Assembly: GCA_964575425.1 (NCBI GenBank)
Contig: CAZNRD010000002.1
Span: forward strand, 1-64,000
Direction: 5' to 3'
DNA: 64,000 nucleotides
Source of the DNA: DATEAV01 sp964575425
Lineage (GTDB): Bacteria; Chloroflexota; Anaerolineae; Anaerolineales; E44-bin32
Below are positions 51,461-59,261 of the stretch, piece by piece. Position 1 is the first letter of the stretch. Each line of letters opens with the position of its first letter. The position numbers were made by a program, and so were the translations under genes. The notes beneath the pieces were generated by a model. The model was not told the origin of the DNA. It made no database searches and was given only the letters and a program-made list of their open reading frames with translations.

Positions 51461-52954
51461 ATGAGGGAAGCGAAACCATCCCTGTCTGGCAGAGGCCGGG
51501 TGCCAGAGGCTGTCTCCCGTGTCGGCTGGGCGTTGTGGCGGCGCGGGCGTGAGGTCACGGTCCGGTTCTTCTCTCCACAGGGCACAGCGGGTTCGTGGTC
51601 GTTCGCGGGCGCGGTGGCTGGCCTGATGTGGTTGGCCGGCGCAGTGATCTGGGGATTTGTGCTGTCGTGGGGCAGGATCGGGTTCGATGTGCACGACTGG
51701 ACCCAAGAAGGGCCCCGCCTGGACTTCCTGCGGCGTGCGATCCTGGAGGGCCAGCTGCCGCTGCACATCGGCACGCCTCTGGCCTCGACGACTCGCTTCC
51801 TCTCCATTCCGGATACGCTGATCTCGCCGCAGGTCCTCCTGTTGCGTTGGCTGGAGCCTGGGCCCTTCGTGCTGGTTCATACGCTCTTCCTGTACACGCT
51901 GGGGGTCCTCGGGCTGATGCTGCTGGGGAGGCGGCTGAACTGGGCTCCGTTCACGTTCGTCGTCGTGTTCCTGTTGGTGATGCTGAACGGGCATCCGGTG
52001 GCGCAGATCGCCGTCGGGCACTCGATGTGGGCGAGCACCTTCCTTCTGCCGTTCTTCGTGCTGCTGCTCCTTGAGCTGGCAGACGGCGCGGTGGGCTGGG
52101 GCTGGGTGGCGAGGATATCCCTGCTGCAGTTCGGCCTGTACCTGCAGGGCGGGTTCCACTTCGTCAACTGGTGCCTGGTGTTCCTCCTGCTGTGGGGCTT
52201 GGCCTGGCGTCCGGCGCTGTGGCCATCGCTCAAGGCCGCCGCTGCCAGTCTGCTGGTGGGGATGGTGCGCATCCTACCGGCTGCGCTTGAGTTCGGAGGC
52301 GGCGAGCGCTCCTTCATCTCCGGTTACTTCTCTGTCGGTGATATGGTGCGTGGGTTCATCGAACTTCGCCCACCGCAGCAGGCTCTGACGGGTCTGAACC
52401 GCTCGCTGGGATGGTGGTAGGTCGATGTCTACAGCGGCCTGCTTGGTCTTGGCTCCCTGGTCGTCTGCGGGGTCTATGGCACGGCGCGGGATGAGCATCC
52501 CGGTCGCAAGAGCCTGTTGTGGCCATTGCTGTTCATGGCCGTCCTCTCGCTGGGGAGGCTCTATCAACCGTTCTCCTGGTTGGGACTGCTCGGTGCCGAG
52601 AGGGTTTCGTCGCGCTTTGTCGTTGTGCCCATGGTGACGCTGATGGTGCTGGGCGGTTCGGGCCTGGATCGGTGGCTGCGGGAGCGGCGAGGCCATCCCG
52701 GCCTGTGGCTGGCGTTTGCGGCGGTGACGGCGCACGGTCTGCTGCAACACGCGCGGCTGTGGCGGTTGGAGAACATGCCCCTGCTCTTTGCCGTGATGCC
52801 GGTCGACATCCGCAGTGAAGTGCTCACGATCGCCGACGCGCCGTACGAGGCCAGTCTGAAGGGCGGCATGATGGTCACGCTGCTGGCGTTCGCGGCTCTG
52901 GCCGGACTTGCTGCGTGGGAGCGGCGCTCGTTCAAGATCTTGAGTCGTGCGTGA
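51461..52954 (+). pseudogene. Polytopic membrane protein interrupted by an in-frame TAG
   Basis: A protein of about 497 codons with some 10-11 hydrophobic helices; the layout recalls GT-C or YfhO-like membrane glycosyltransferases, but I do not recognise it surely. The first 319 residues end LTGLNRSLGWW at TAG 52418-52420. The same frame continues without a break as VDVYSGLLGLGSLVV and further membrane helices to 52954. A GAG-to-TAG change would explain it. A second start at ATG 52517 could give a separate C-terminal piece. TAG is an ordinary stop elsewhere in the window, so general readthrough is unlikely. Confidence 0.75.
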
Positions 52955-52963
52955 GAGAGAAGG

Positions 52964-53446
52964 ATGGACGAGGGATTGGAGGTTCGAGTGGGCGAGTTAC
53001 TGCGCCGGAGGGGATGGACGCTGGCGCTGGGCGAGTCGTGCACGGGGGGTTTGTTGGGACATCGCATCACCAACGTGCCGGGATCGTCTGACTATTTCCT
53101 GGGGGGCGTAGTGGCCTACGCGTACGAAGCCAAGGAACGCTTGCTGAACGTGCGGCACGAGACGCTCTACCGCCACGGTGCTGTCAGCCGTGAGACAGCG
53201 CTGGAGATGGCCGATGGAGCGCGTCAGGCGTTCGGAGCAGATGTCGGTGTTGGGACCACGGGGATCGCCGGGCCGGGTGGGGGCCTGCCGGACAAGCCCG
53301 TGGGCCTGACATGGATCGCGGTGAGCACGCGCCAGATGGAGGTAGCGGAGAGCCACACGTTTTCCGGCGAGCGCCTGGGCATCAAGCAGCGGGCGAGCGA
53401 AGCTGCCCTGGCCCTGCTGGCCAGAGTGCTGGAAGGTGAGCCGTGA
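52964..53446 (+). CDS. pncC: Nicotinamide-nucleotide amidase / CinA C-terminal domain protein
   Basis: A 160-residue stand-alone CinA C-terminal domain. LALGESCTGGLLGHRITNVPGSSDYFLGGVVAY carries the catalytic Ser (ESCTGG), and VGVGTTGIAGPGGG and KPVGLTWIAV follow. It deamidates nicotinamide mononucleotide to nicotinate mononucleotide in pyridine-nucleotide salvage. The N-terminal MoaB-like domain of full CinA is absent. Its TGA overlaps the GTG of the next small gene (GTGA). Confidence 0.92.
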   Translation: MDEGLEVRVGELLRRRGWTLALGESCTGGLLGHRITNVPGSSDYFLGGVVAYAYEAKERLLNVRHETLYRHGAVSRETALEMADGARQAFGADVGVGTTGIAGPGGGLPDKPVGLTWIAVSTRQMEVAESHTFSGERLGIKQRASEAALALLARVLEGEP

Positions 53447-53691
53447 GAGAGAGGATTTCGGTGGAAGTGCATGTGGCGCAGGACGGGTCGCTGCGGCCGC
53501 TGGCCTTCGCCTGGAAGGGGCGCCGGCGCAAGGTGGCATCCCTCGGCCGCCGCTGGTCGGCGGAGGATGGCGAACACTTTCTGGTGCGCACCTCCGAGGG
53601 ACACGTCTATGAGTTGACTTACGAGGAAAGCAGCGGTGACTGGTGGCTGACGGGGAGTCGGACCAGCCGCGGGCCGCGTGCGGCTGCGTAG
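53443..53691 (+). CDS. Small basic protein of unknown function
   Basis: An 82-residue protein. RISVEVHVAQDGSLRPLAFAWKGRRRKVASLGRRW, then HFLVRTSEGHVYELTYE and DWWLTG, suggest a small beta-barrel; the pattern resembles short DUF6504-like proteins found beside DNA-repair polymerases. I do not assign a function. The start is GTG 53443, overlapping the amidase stop by 4 bases, so the two are coupled. Confidence 0.75.
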   Translation: MRERISVEVHVAQDGSLRPLAFAWKGRRRKVASLGRRWSAEDGEHFLVRTSEGHVYELTYEESSGDWWLTGSRTSRGPRAAA

Positions 53692-53693
53692 CG

Positions 53694-54443
53694 TCAGGCG
53701 GAGAGTACCATTTCCTGGAAATGGCGAGCGCTTTCGGGGCTGTGGCCGGCGTAGTGGTTGTTGAAGAAGCCGAAGACGTGGACTCCCTCGGCCAAGAAGC
53801 GGCGCACGCGCTCCGCCCAGGGAATGAGATCCCGTGTGCGGTCGATTTGAATGCGGTCGAAGCGCTCGATGTCGCTGCGGCGGCCGAGCCAGCGGATCAC
53901 GGTGAAGTGCGCCGTGATCCAATCCAGGCGAGGCATGTAGTAGAGGTCCTGCAGCACAAAGGCCACCCTGTGGCGCTGGAGCAGATGGCGCAGAGCGGGC
54001 GTGAGCCACTTCCGATTGCGAACTTCCACAGCATAGCGGACTCCAGGCGGGAGTCGGGAGAGGAACGCCTCCAGCCGGTCGGCCAGTTCGGGGGTGAAGT
54101 CGTAGGCGAACTGCAGGGTGAGCACCCCGAGTTTGTCGCCCAGCGCCTGCATGGTGGCGACGAACGCTTCCGCCTCACGCCAAGCGTCTTGCAGTTTCCT
54201 CTCGTGGGTGATGTCCCTGGGGAACTTGGCGGAGAAGCGAAAGCCCTCTGGGGTGCGGTCGCGCCAGCCGCGCACCACCTCCGGGCGCGGCGTGGCGTAA
54301 AAAGTGGAGTCGATTTCGACGGTGGGGAAGTGCGCGGCGTAGTGCTCGAGGTATTCCGACTTCTGGGTTCCGGGTGGGTAGAAGGGTCCTACCCAGTCGT
54401 CGAAGGCGAACCCCTGTGTGCCGAGGAAGAGCGATCCGCTCAA
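53694..54443 (-). CDS. DUF72 (YecE-like) family protein
   Basis: A 249-residue TIM-barrel-like protein. LGTQGFAFDDWVGPFYPPGT, YAAHFPTVEIDSTFYATP, GFRFSAKFPRDITHERKL and FGFFNNHYAGHSPESARHFQEM are the DUF72 landmarks in order. Activity is not established. Start TTG 54443 overlaps the coaBC stop by 4 bases with GGGGAAG upstream, so it is translated with coaBC. It ends 3 bases from the opposing small gene. Confidence 0.92.
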   Translation of the reverse strand: MSGSLFLGTQGFAFDDWVGPFYPPGTQKSEYLEHYAAHFPTVEIDSTFYATPRPEVVRGWRDRTPEGFRFSAKFPRDITHERKLQDAWREAEAFVATMQALGDKLGVLTLQFAYDFTPELADRLEAFLSRLPPGVRYAVEVRNRKWLTPALRHLLQRHRVAFVLQDLYYMPRLDWITAHFTVIRWLGRRSDIERFDRIQIDRTRDLIPWAERVRRFLAEGVHVFGFFNNHYAGHSPESARHFQEMVLSA

Positions 54444-55678
54444 GCCAGCTTCCCCAGCAGGGCCGCCACGCGCAGCACCACCGCCTCCGCCACCTCGGCC
54501 TTGGTCATCAGCGGGAGTTCCTGCAGGCTGCCCTCGGCGTCGATCAGGGTGACACGGTTCGTCTCGACGGCGAAGCCCGACTGAGGGTCGGTGATGTCGT
54601 TGGCAACGATCAGGGCGAGGCCCTTGGCCTGGAGCTTGGCGCGGGCGTTGCTCACCAAGTCCTGACTCTCGGCGGCGAAACCGACCACCACATGGGGCCG
54701 CCCGGTCTTCTGGCGCTGCGCTGCCACCTGGGCGAGGATGTCCTCGGTGGGCTCGAGCTCGATCTGGGGCACGCCCGCGGTGCGCTTGAGCTTGTGCACC
54801 GCGGGCACCCTGGGGCGGAAATCGGCGACGGCCGCCGCCATCAGCAGCGCGTCGGCCCTGGCCGCCGCATTGAGCACGGCCTCGCCCATCTCGCTGGCGG
54901 TGCGCACGTCAATCCGTTCGGCACCGGCGGGGGTGTCGAGGTGGGTCGGGCCGGTGATCAGGCACACCGAGGCGCCCTGATCGAGCGCGGCCTGGGCCAG
55001 GGCGAAGCCCTGCTTGCCCGAGGAGCGGTTGACGATCGCCCGCACCGGGTCGATCGGCTCCTGCGTGCCGCCGGCCGTGACGACCACGCGCTGGCCGGCG
55101 AGTGGGCCGTTGCGGCCGAGGGCAAGACGGATATGCCCCATGAGCTCCGTCGGCTCGAGCATCCGCCCCAGACCCACCCGACCCGAGGCCATGCGTCCTT
55201 CGCCCGGCCCGGCCACCAACACCCCGCGCTGCTGCAGTGTCTGCAGATTGCCCTGCGTCGCTGCGTGCTCGAACATCCCGGCGTCCATGGCCGGGGCGAC
55301 GAGCAGGGGGCAGTGGACGGCCAGGGCAGTGATGGTGAGGAGCGAGTTGGCCAGCCCGCTGGCGACCATGGCCAGGGTGTTGGCCGTCGCCGGGGCGATG
55401 GCCATCAAATCGGCGCCTTCCGCGAGCGAGACGTGGAGCACGTGAGCATCTGCGCCCCACAGATCGGCATCGGTGAAAGCGCGGCGGCCGGTCAGGGATT
55501 GGAAGGTCAGTGGGCTGACGAATCTCTCGGCGGACTCGGTCAGGATGACATCCACCCGGGAGCCGGCCTGGGTGAGTTTGGAGGCTAGATCCGCCGCCTT
55601 GTAGGCGGCGATCGAGCCGCAGACGCCCAGGATCAGGCGGCGGTTCTTCAGAGCGGAGATCGCAGGCATCGCATTCAT
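54440..55678 (-). CDS. coaBC: Bifunctional phosphopantothenoylcysteine decarboxylase / synthetase
   Basis: A 412-residue two-domain enzyme of coenzyme A synthesis. The FMN-binding CoaC half has GVCGSIAAYKAADLASKL, the catalytic His in AHVLHVSL, APATANTLA and PAMDAGMF. The CoaB half has VTAGGTQEPIDPVRAIVNRSSGKQG, AAAVADFRP and HKLKR, and VVGFAAES. At the CoaC flap the E. coli enzyme has an essential Cys in ACGDIGPGRM; the matching position here is Ser (ASGRVGLGRM). ATG 55678 is used; ATG 55669 is also in frame. DUF72 follows in the operon. Confidence 0.95.
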   Translation of the reverse strand: MNAMPAISALKNRRLILGVCGSIAAYKAADLASKLTQAGSRVDVILTESAERFVSPLTFQSLTGRRAFTDADLWGADAHVLHVSLAEGADLMAIAPATANTLAMVASGLANSLLTITALAVHCPLLVAPAMDAGMFEHAATQGNLQTLQQRGVLVAGPGEGRMASGRVGLGRMLEPTELMGHIRLALGRNGPLAGQRVVVTAGGTQEPIDPVRAIVNRSSGKQGFALAQAALDQGASVCLITGPTHLDTPAGAERIDVRTASEMGEAVLNAAARADALLMAAAVADFRPRVPAVHKLKRTAGVPQIELEPTEDILAQVAAQRQKTGRPHVVVGFAAESQDLVSNARAKLQAKGLALIVANDITDPQSGFAVETNRVTLIDAEGSLQELPLMTKAEVAEAVVLRVAALLGKLA

Positions 55679-55768
55679 AACCTACCCTGCCGCGCCGCGG
55701 CGGCCTCGCCGGACGAGGTGTCCGGTCCCGGGTATGATTGTACAACCACCCGGGGCCGTGGCTGCCTC

Positions 55769-55777
55769 TGTTATACT
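55769..55777 (+). promoter_or_regulatory. Extended -10 promoter of the M3-type peptidase gene
   Basis: TG-T-TATACT lies 36 bases before ATG 55814, which has its own GGAGG. A second candidate, TATGAT, lies at 55733-55738. Confidence 0.5.
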
Positions 55778-55813
55778 TTCGCCGCCCGAACCCTGCAGCG
55801 GAGGCTGGCAGTC

Positions 55814-57394
55814 ATGTCGCGCGAATGTCAGGAACTCATTGAGCAGACGGTGGAAGCGGTCAAGCCGCTCTTTGTGAGCTACACCCTAGCCGGCTGGGAG
55901 GCGGCCACGAGCGGCAGCGAGGAAGCCAACCGCAAGGAGCAGGAGGCCCAGGCGGCGCTGATGCGCTTCTGGGCGGACAGCGAACGCTATGCCCTGGCCA
56001 AGCGCCTGCATGACACGGGCGCCGCTGGGAACCCGCTGACCGCGCGGCAGGTGAAAGTGATCTATCTGGCGGCGGCCAAGGCCCAGCAGGATGAGGCCAT
56101 CATCGAGAAGCTCACCCGGCTGGAAGCCGAGGTGCGGGGCAAGTACTACAACTTCCGCGGCCGCGTCGACGGCAAGGAATTGAGCGACAACGAGCTGGAT
56201 GAGATCCTTGCCAAGAGCAGCGACAGCGACGAGGTGCGCAGGGCCTGGGAGGCCAGTAAGCAGATCGGCGCCGAGGTGGCGGGAGAGGTGCGCGAACTGG
56301 CGCGGGTGCGCAACGCCGCCGCCAGGGCCCAGGGCTTCCGCGATCACTTCCAGAAGTCGCTGACGCTCGACGAGATCGACGAGGACGAACTCCTGGCTCT
56401 GTTTGAGAAGCTTGAACAGGCGACGCGCGCACCATTCGAGGCGCTCAAGGTAAGGATCGACCGCGAGCGCGCCAGACGCTTCGGCATCCCTGAACAGGAC
56501 GTGCGCCCGTGGCACTATGGAGATCGCTTCTTCCAGGAAGTGCCCGAAATGGGCGAGGTCCGCATGGATGACCTGTTCGCCGACAAAGATCCGATGGCTC
56601 TGGCAACGGCTACCTACGACGGGCTGGGCATGGAGGTGCGCGACATCCTCGAGCGCTCCGACCTCTACGCCCGGCCGGGAAAGAACCAGCACGCCTTCTG
56701 CATCGACATCGATCATGAAGGCGACGTCCGCACGCTCAACAACCTTGTTCCCAACCGACGATGGACCGAGACGCTGCTGCACGAGCTGGGACACGCCGTC
56801 TACGACAAGTACATCGATCGCTCGCTGCCATGGATCCTGCGCGAGCCGCCGCACACGCTTTCCACCGAAGCCGTCGCCTTGCTCATGGGCGGCCTGATCT
56901 ACGACGCCGAATGGCTGAAGGGGATCCTCGGCGTTGCACCGGCGGAGGCCGAGCGCCTGGCGCAGGCTGCGCGTGAGCGGACCCGGGCCGCTCGCCTGAT
57001 CTTCACCCGCTGGTGCCTCGTAATGACCAACTTCGAGCGGGCCATGTATGCGGATCCCGACCGCGACCTCGACACGCTGTGGTGGGACCTGGTGGAGAAG
57101 TATCAGAGGCTGCGCCGACCGGAAGGCCGCCGCGCCCCCGACTGGGCGGCCAAGTATCATGTCGCTCTGGCGCCGGTCTACTATCACAACTACGAGCTGG
57201 GATACCTCACGTCGGCGCAGTTCCACGACCGCCTGCAGCGAGAGGCGGGAGGTATCGTGGGCCGCCGGCAGGCAGGAGCGTGGCTGTTGGAGCGCGTCTT
57301 CCGACCAGGCGCAAGCCAGGACTGGAGAACGCACATCGCAAGCGCCACAAGGGAGCCGCTCAACCCGCAGTACTTCGTGAAGGCGGTGTCCTGA
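55814..57394 (+). CDS. M3/M2-like zinc metallopeptidase
   Basis: A 526-residue mostly helical peptidase. The zinc motif is LLHELGHAVYDKYID (HExxH), and the third ligand Glu lies in PHTLSTEAVALLMG about 27 residues on. FCIDIDHEGDVRTLNN and the long helical N-terminus fit the oligopeptidase F / angiotensin-converting-like clan with an enclosed channel. The last helices carry YYHNYELGYLTSAQF, matching the substrate-binding Tyr region. It probably cleaves short peptides in the cytoplasm. GGAGG lies 9 bases before ATG 55814. Confidence 0.92.
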   Translation: MSRECQELIEQTVEAVKPLFVSYTLAGWEAATSGSEEANRKEQEAQAALMRFWADSERYALAKRLHDTGAAGNPLTARQVKVIYLAAAKAQQDEAIIEKLTRLEAEVRGKYYNFRGRVDGKELSDNELDEILAKSSDSDEVRRAWEASKQIGAEVAGEVRELARVRNAAARAQGFRDHFQKSLTLDEIDEDELLALFEKLEQATRAPFEALKVRIDRERARRFGIPEQDVRPWHYGDRFFQEVPEMGEVRMDDLFADKDPMALATATYDGLGMEVRDILERSDLYARPGKNQHAFCIDIDHEGDVRTLNNLVPNRRWTETLLHELGHAVYDKYIDRSLPWILREPPHTLSTEAVALLMGGLIYDAEWLKGILGVAPAEAERLAQAARERTRAARLIFTRWCLVMTNFERAMYADPDRDLDTLWWDLVEKYQRLRRPEGRRAPDWAAKYHVALAPVYYHNYELGYLTSAQFHDRLQREAGGIVGRRQAGAWLLERVFRPGASQDWRTHIASATREPLNPQYFVKAVS

Positions 57395-57489
57395 GGGCGG
57401 ATCGAGGAAGACGGCGCCTTGAGCCTTGCCACTCTCTGGCTCCCAGCGTTTCCGGTCGGTGGAGAAGTCCGGGGCTGTGCGGACAGAGA

Positions 57490-57825
57490 TTATCCGTCGT
57501 ACAACACGTCGGCCTTGGCGGCGAACACGAAGTCACTCTCGTGCAGGCCGTCGATCTTGTGTGTGAAGATCACCAGACCGACTTTCCCCCACGACAGGTG
57601 GACATCTGGATGGTGCCCGACCTGTTCGGCCAGCTCCCCCACGCGGTTGGTGAACTCCAACGCCGCGCGGAAATCTGGGAAGCGATATTCCTTCTCCAGG
57701 TGGTGCTCGTCCACCACGCGCCATCCTCCGCCGAGCTGACCCAGTGCCGCATCGAGGGCCTCGCCCTTCAGGGGAGGGATGCCGCCCTTGCAAGGAATGC
57801 ACTCTCGTGACGCCAGTTGGCTCAT
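57490..57825 (-). CDS. Pterin-4a-carbinolamine dehydratase family protein
   Basis: A 111-residue PCD/DCoH protein. GWRVVDEHHLEKEYRFPDFRAALEFTNRVGELAEQVGHHPDVHLSWGKVGLVIFTH contains the catalytic His pair plus the third His (HHP...H). A short Cys-containing N-terminal extension CIPCKGGIPPLKGEAL is also common in bacterial members. It recycles oxidised pterin cofactor or binds molybdopterin in some bacteria. ATG 57825 has AGGAGG 5 bases upstream; GTG 57828 directly before it is possible. Confidence 0.94.
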   Translation of the reverse strand: MSQLASRECIPCKGGIPPLKGEALDAALGQLGGGWRVVDEHHLEKEYRFPDFRAALEFTNRVGELAEQVGHHPDVHLSWGKVGLVIFTHKIDGLHESDFVFAAKADVLYDG

Positions 57826-57929
57826 CACAGCCTCCTCCGGCTCAACTAGACCAAAGCGGTCCGCTATTTATCATGATACCGCGGGTCTGGCCCCCTGGCC
57901 GGGCGCCTTGGCGGGCGACGGCCGTCGCG

Positions 57930-57958
57930 TTGACGCGTGAGACCGGTTGTGGTAATCT
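57930..57958 (+). promoter_or_regulatory. Cold-shock gene promoter
   Basis: TTGACG (57930-57935), a 17-base spacer and TAATCT (57953-57958). Predicted transcription begins near 57965, giving a leader of about 125 bases before the cold-shock start at 58091. Confidence 0.65.
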
Positions 57959-57964
57959 CCCCGC

Positions 57965-58090
57965 CTATCCATGCACTCCGGGTCGGCCTGTGTTCGATGA
58001 CTGTCTCCGCCCGCGCCCTCCTGGCGCGCAGGCGGAGTTTCGTCTGCGCAGGTGGTGGAGAGGCATGAGCAGCGAAGGAGGACGGACAGC
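57965..58090 (+). promoter_or_regulatory. Long structured leader of the cold-shock mRNA
   Basis: An untranslated leader of about 125 bases. A GC-rich hairpin lies at 58005-58037 (CTCCGCC pairs with GGCGGAG, then GCGC with GCGC). The ribosome site AGGAGG follows about 40 bases later. Long folded leaders are a hallmark of temperature-controlled csp mRNAs; a switch here is inference. Confidence 0.45.
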
Positions 58091-58339
58091 ATGGAGGTCG
58101 ATCGCAAGACCGGGACGGTGAAGTGGTTCAGCCGCGTCAAGGGTTATGGTTTCATCGCCCCGGACGATGCTGGCAAGGAGATCTTCGTCCACTTCAGCGG
58201 CATCGAGGGTGAGGGGTACCGCAATCTGGAAGAGGGGCAGCGCGTCACCTTCCTGGTCGAGGACACGCCCAAGGGTCCGCAGGCGGTGTCGGTGCGGGCA
58301 GCGGAGACGGGCGACCAGCACCCGCAGGCGGCTGCCTAG
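58091..58339 (+). CDS. Cold-shock domain protein
   Basis: An 82-residue single CSD protein. TGTVKWFSRVKGYGFI holds RNP1 (KGYGFI, residues 17-22) and EIFVHFSGI holds RNP2 (residues 30-38), followed by GQRVTFLVEDTPKGPQAVSV. It binds single-stranded RNA and DNA as an RNA chaperone. A short charged tail ends the protein. The ATG at 58091 has AGGAGG 9 bases upstream. Confidence 0.95.
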   Translation: MEVDRKTGTVKWFSRVKGYGFIAPDDAGKEIFVHFSGIEGEGYRNLEEGQRVTFLVEDTPKGPQAVSVRAAETGDQHPQAAA

Positions 58340-58409
58340 TCCTGCTTCTCCTACCGCGAGCTTGTGCAGCTGGGGATCGCGCTGGCGGCGGAAGCCGATG
58401 GCTGTGCTC

Positions 58410-58418
58410 TGCTAGAAT
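58410..58418 (+). promoter_or_regulatory. Extended -10 promoter 6 bases before rsmI
   Basis: TG-C-TAGAAT ends 6 bases before GTG 58425. No ribosome site lies in the gap, so a leaderless transcript is expected. Confidence 0.55.
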
Positions 58419-58424
58419 AGCGGC

Positions 58425-59261
58425 GTGGGCACGCTGTATCTGATTGCCACGCCGATCGGCAACCTGGAGGACATCAGCCTGCGCGCCTTGCGAGTGCTGG
58501 GCGAAGTGGGGTTGATTGCAGCGGAAGACACGCGTCACACCCGCAAACTCCTTTCCCATCACGGCATTCGCTCGCGCCTGCTTTCCTACCACGAGCACAA
58601 CAAGGTGGAGCGTGTGGCGCAAGTACTGGAGGCCCTGGAAGGCGGTGATGTGGCGCTGGTCTCGGATGCGGGCACGCCCGGCTTGAGCGATCCGGGCTAC
58701 GAACTGGTCATGGCCGCGCTTCAGGCGGGCCACCGGGTCTGCCCGGTGCCGGGGCCGTCGGCCGTGACCGCTGCGCTGGTTGCCTCGGGCCTGCCGACGG
58801 ATTCCTTTGTGTTCATCGGATACCTGCCGCGTCAGGTGGCGGAACGCCGGCGACTGCTGCCGACCCTGGCGGCTGAGCGCCGCACGATCGTCGCCTTCGA
58901 GGCGCCGCACCGCCTGCGGGCATCCTTGCGGGATCTGGCGCAGGCGCTGGGGAGTGAGCGCCCGGTGGCGGTGTGCCGCGAGCTCACGAAAATCCACGAA
59001 GAGGTGCTACGAGGGACCCTGGGCCAGGTGAGGGATCACTTCGCGCGGCATGCGCCGCGCGGAGAAATCACGCTGGTGATAGGCGGCGCGCCCCGAGGCG
59101 AAGGCGCGAAACCCCGACGGTGGCCGGCGAGCAGGGTGCGGCGATTGCTGGCGGCGAAGCGGGCCGAGGGGCTGTCGCTCGCCGAGGCAGCGCGCCAGGT
59201 GGCGGGGCTGAGCGGTTGGAGCCGGAGAGAGCTGTATGCGCTCTCGGCGGAGGTGCGATGA
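58425..59261 (+). CDS. rsmI: 16S rRNA (cytidine-2'-O)-methyltransferase
   Basis: A 278-residue SPOUT-unrelated tetrapyrrole-methylase-fold enzyme that 2'-O-methylates C1402 of 16S rRNA. GTLYLIATPIGNLEDISLRAL, AAEDTRHTRKLL, LVSDAGTPGLSDPGYELV, PVPGPSAVTAAL and FEAPHRLRASL are all present in order. The C-terminal helical domain ends SGWSRRELYAL. The start is GTG 58425, apparently leaderless. It overlaps the isomerase gene by 4 bases (ATGA). Confidence 0.96.
   Translation: MGTLYLIATPIGNLEDISLRALRVLGEVGLIAAEDTRHTRKLLSHHGIRSRLLSYHEHNKVERVAQVLEALEGGDVALVSDAGTPGLSDPGYELVMAALQAGHRVCPVPGPSAVTAALVASGLPTDSFVFIGYLPRQVAERRRLLPTLAAERRTIVAFEAPHRLRASLRDLAQALGSERPVAVCRELTKIHEEVLRGTLGQVRDHFARHAPRGEITLVIGGAPRGEGAKPRRWPASRVRRLLAAKRAEGLSLAEAARQVAGLSGWSRRELYALSAEVR

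Noticed and set aside
52418..52420. TAG read as an amino acid (pyrrolysine or suppressor)
   Set aside because: TAG ends many ordinary genes in the window (for example the EIIC gene, the first GH4 gene and DUF1684), and no pyl gene is seen. A point mutation is simpler.
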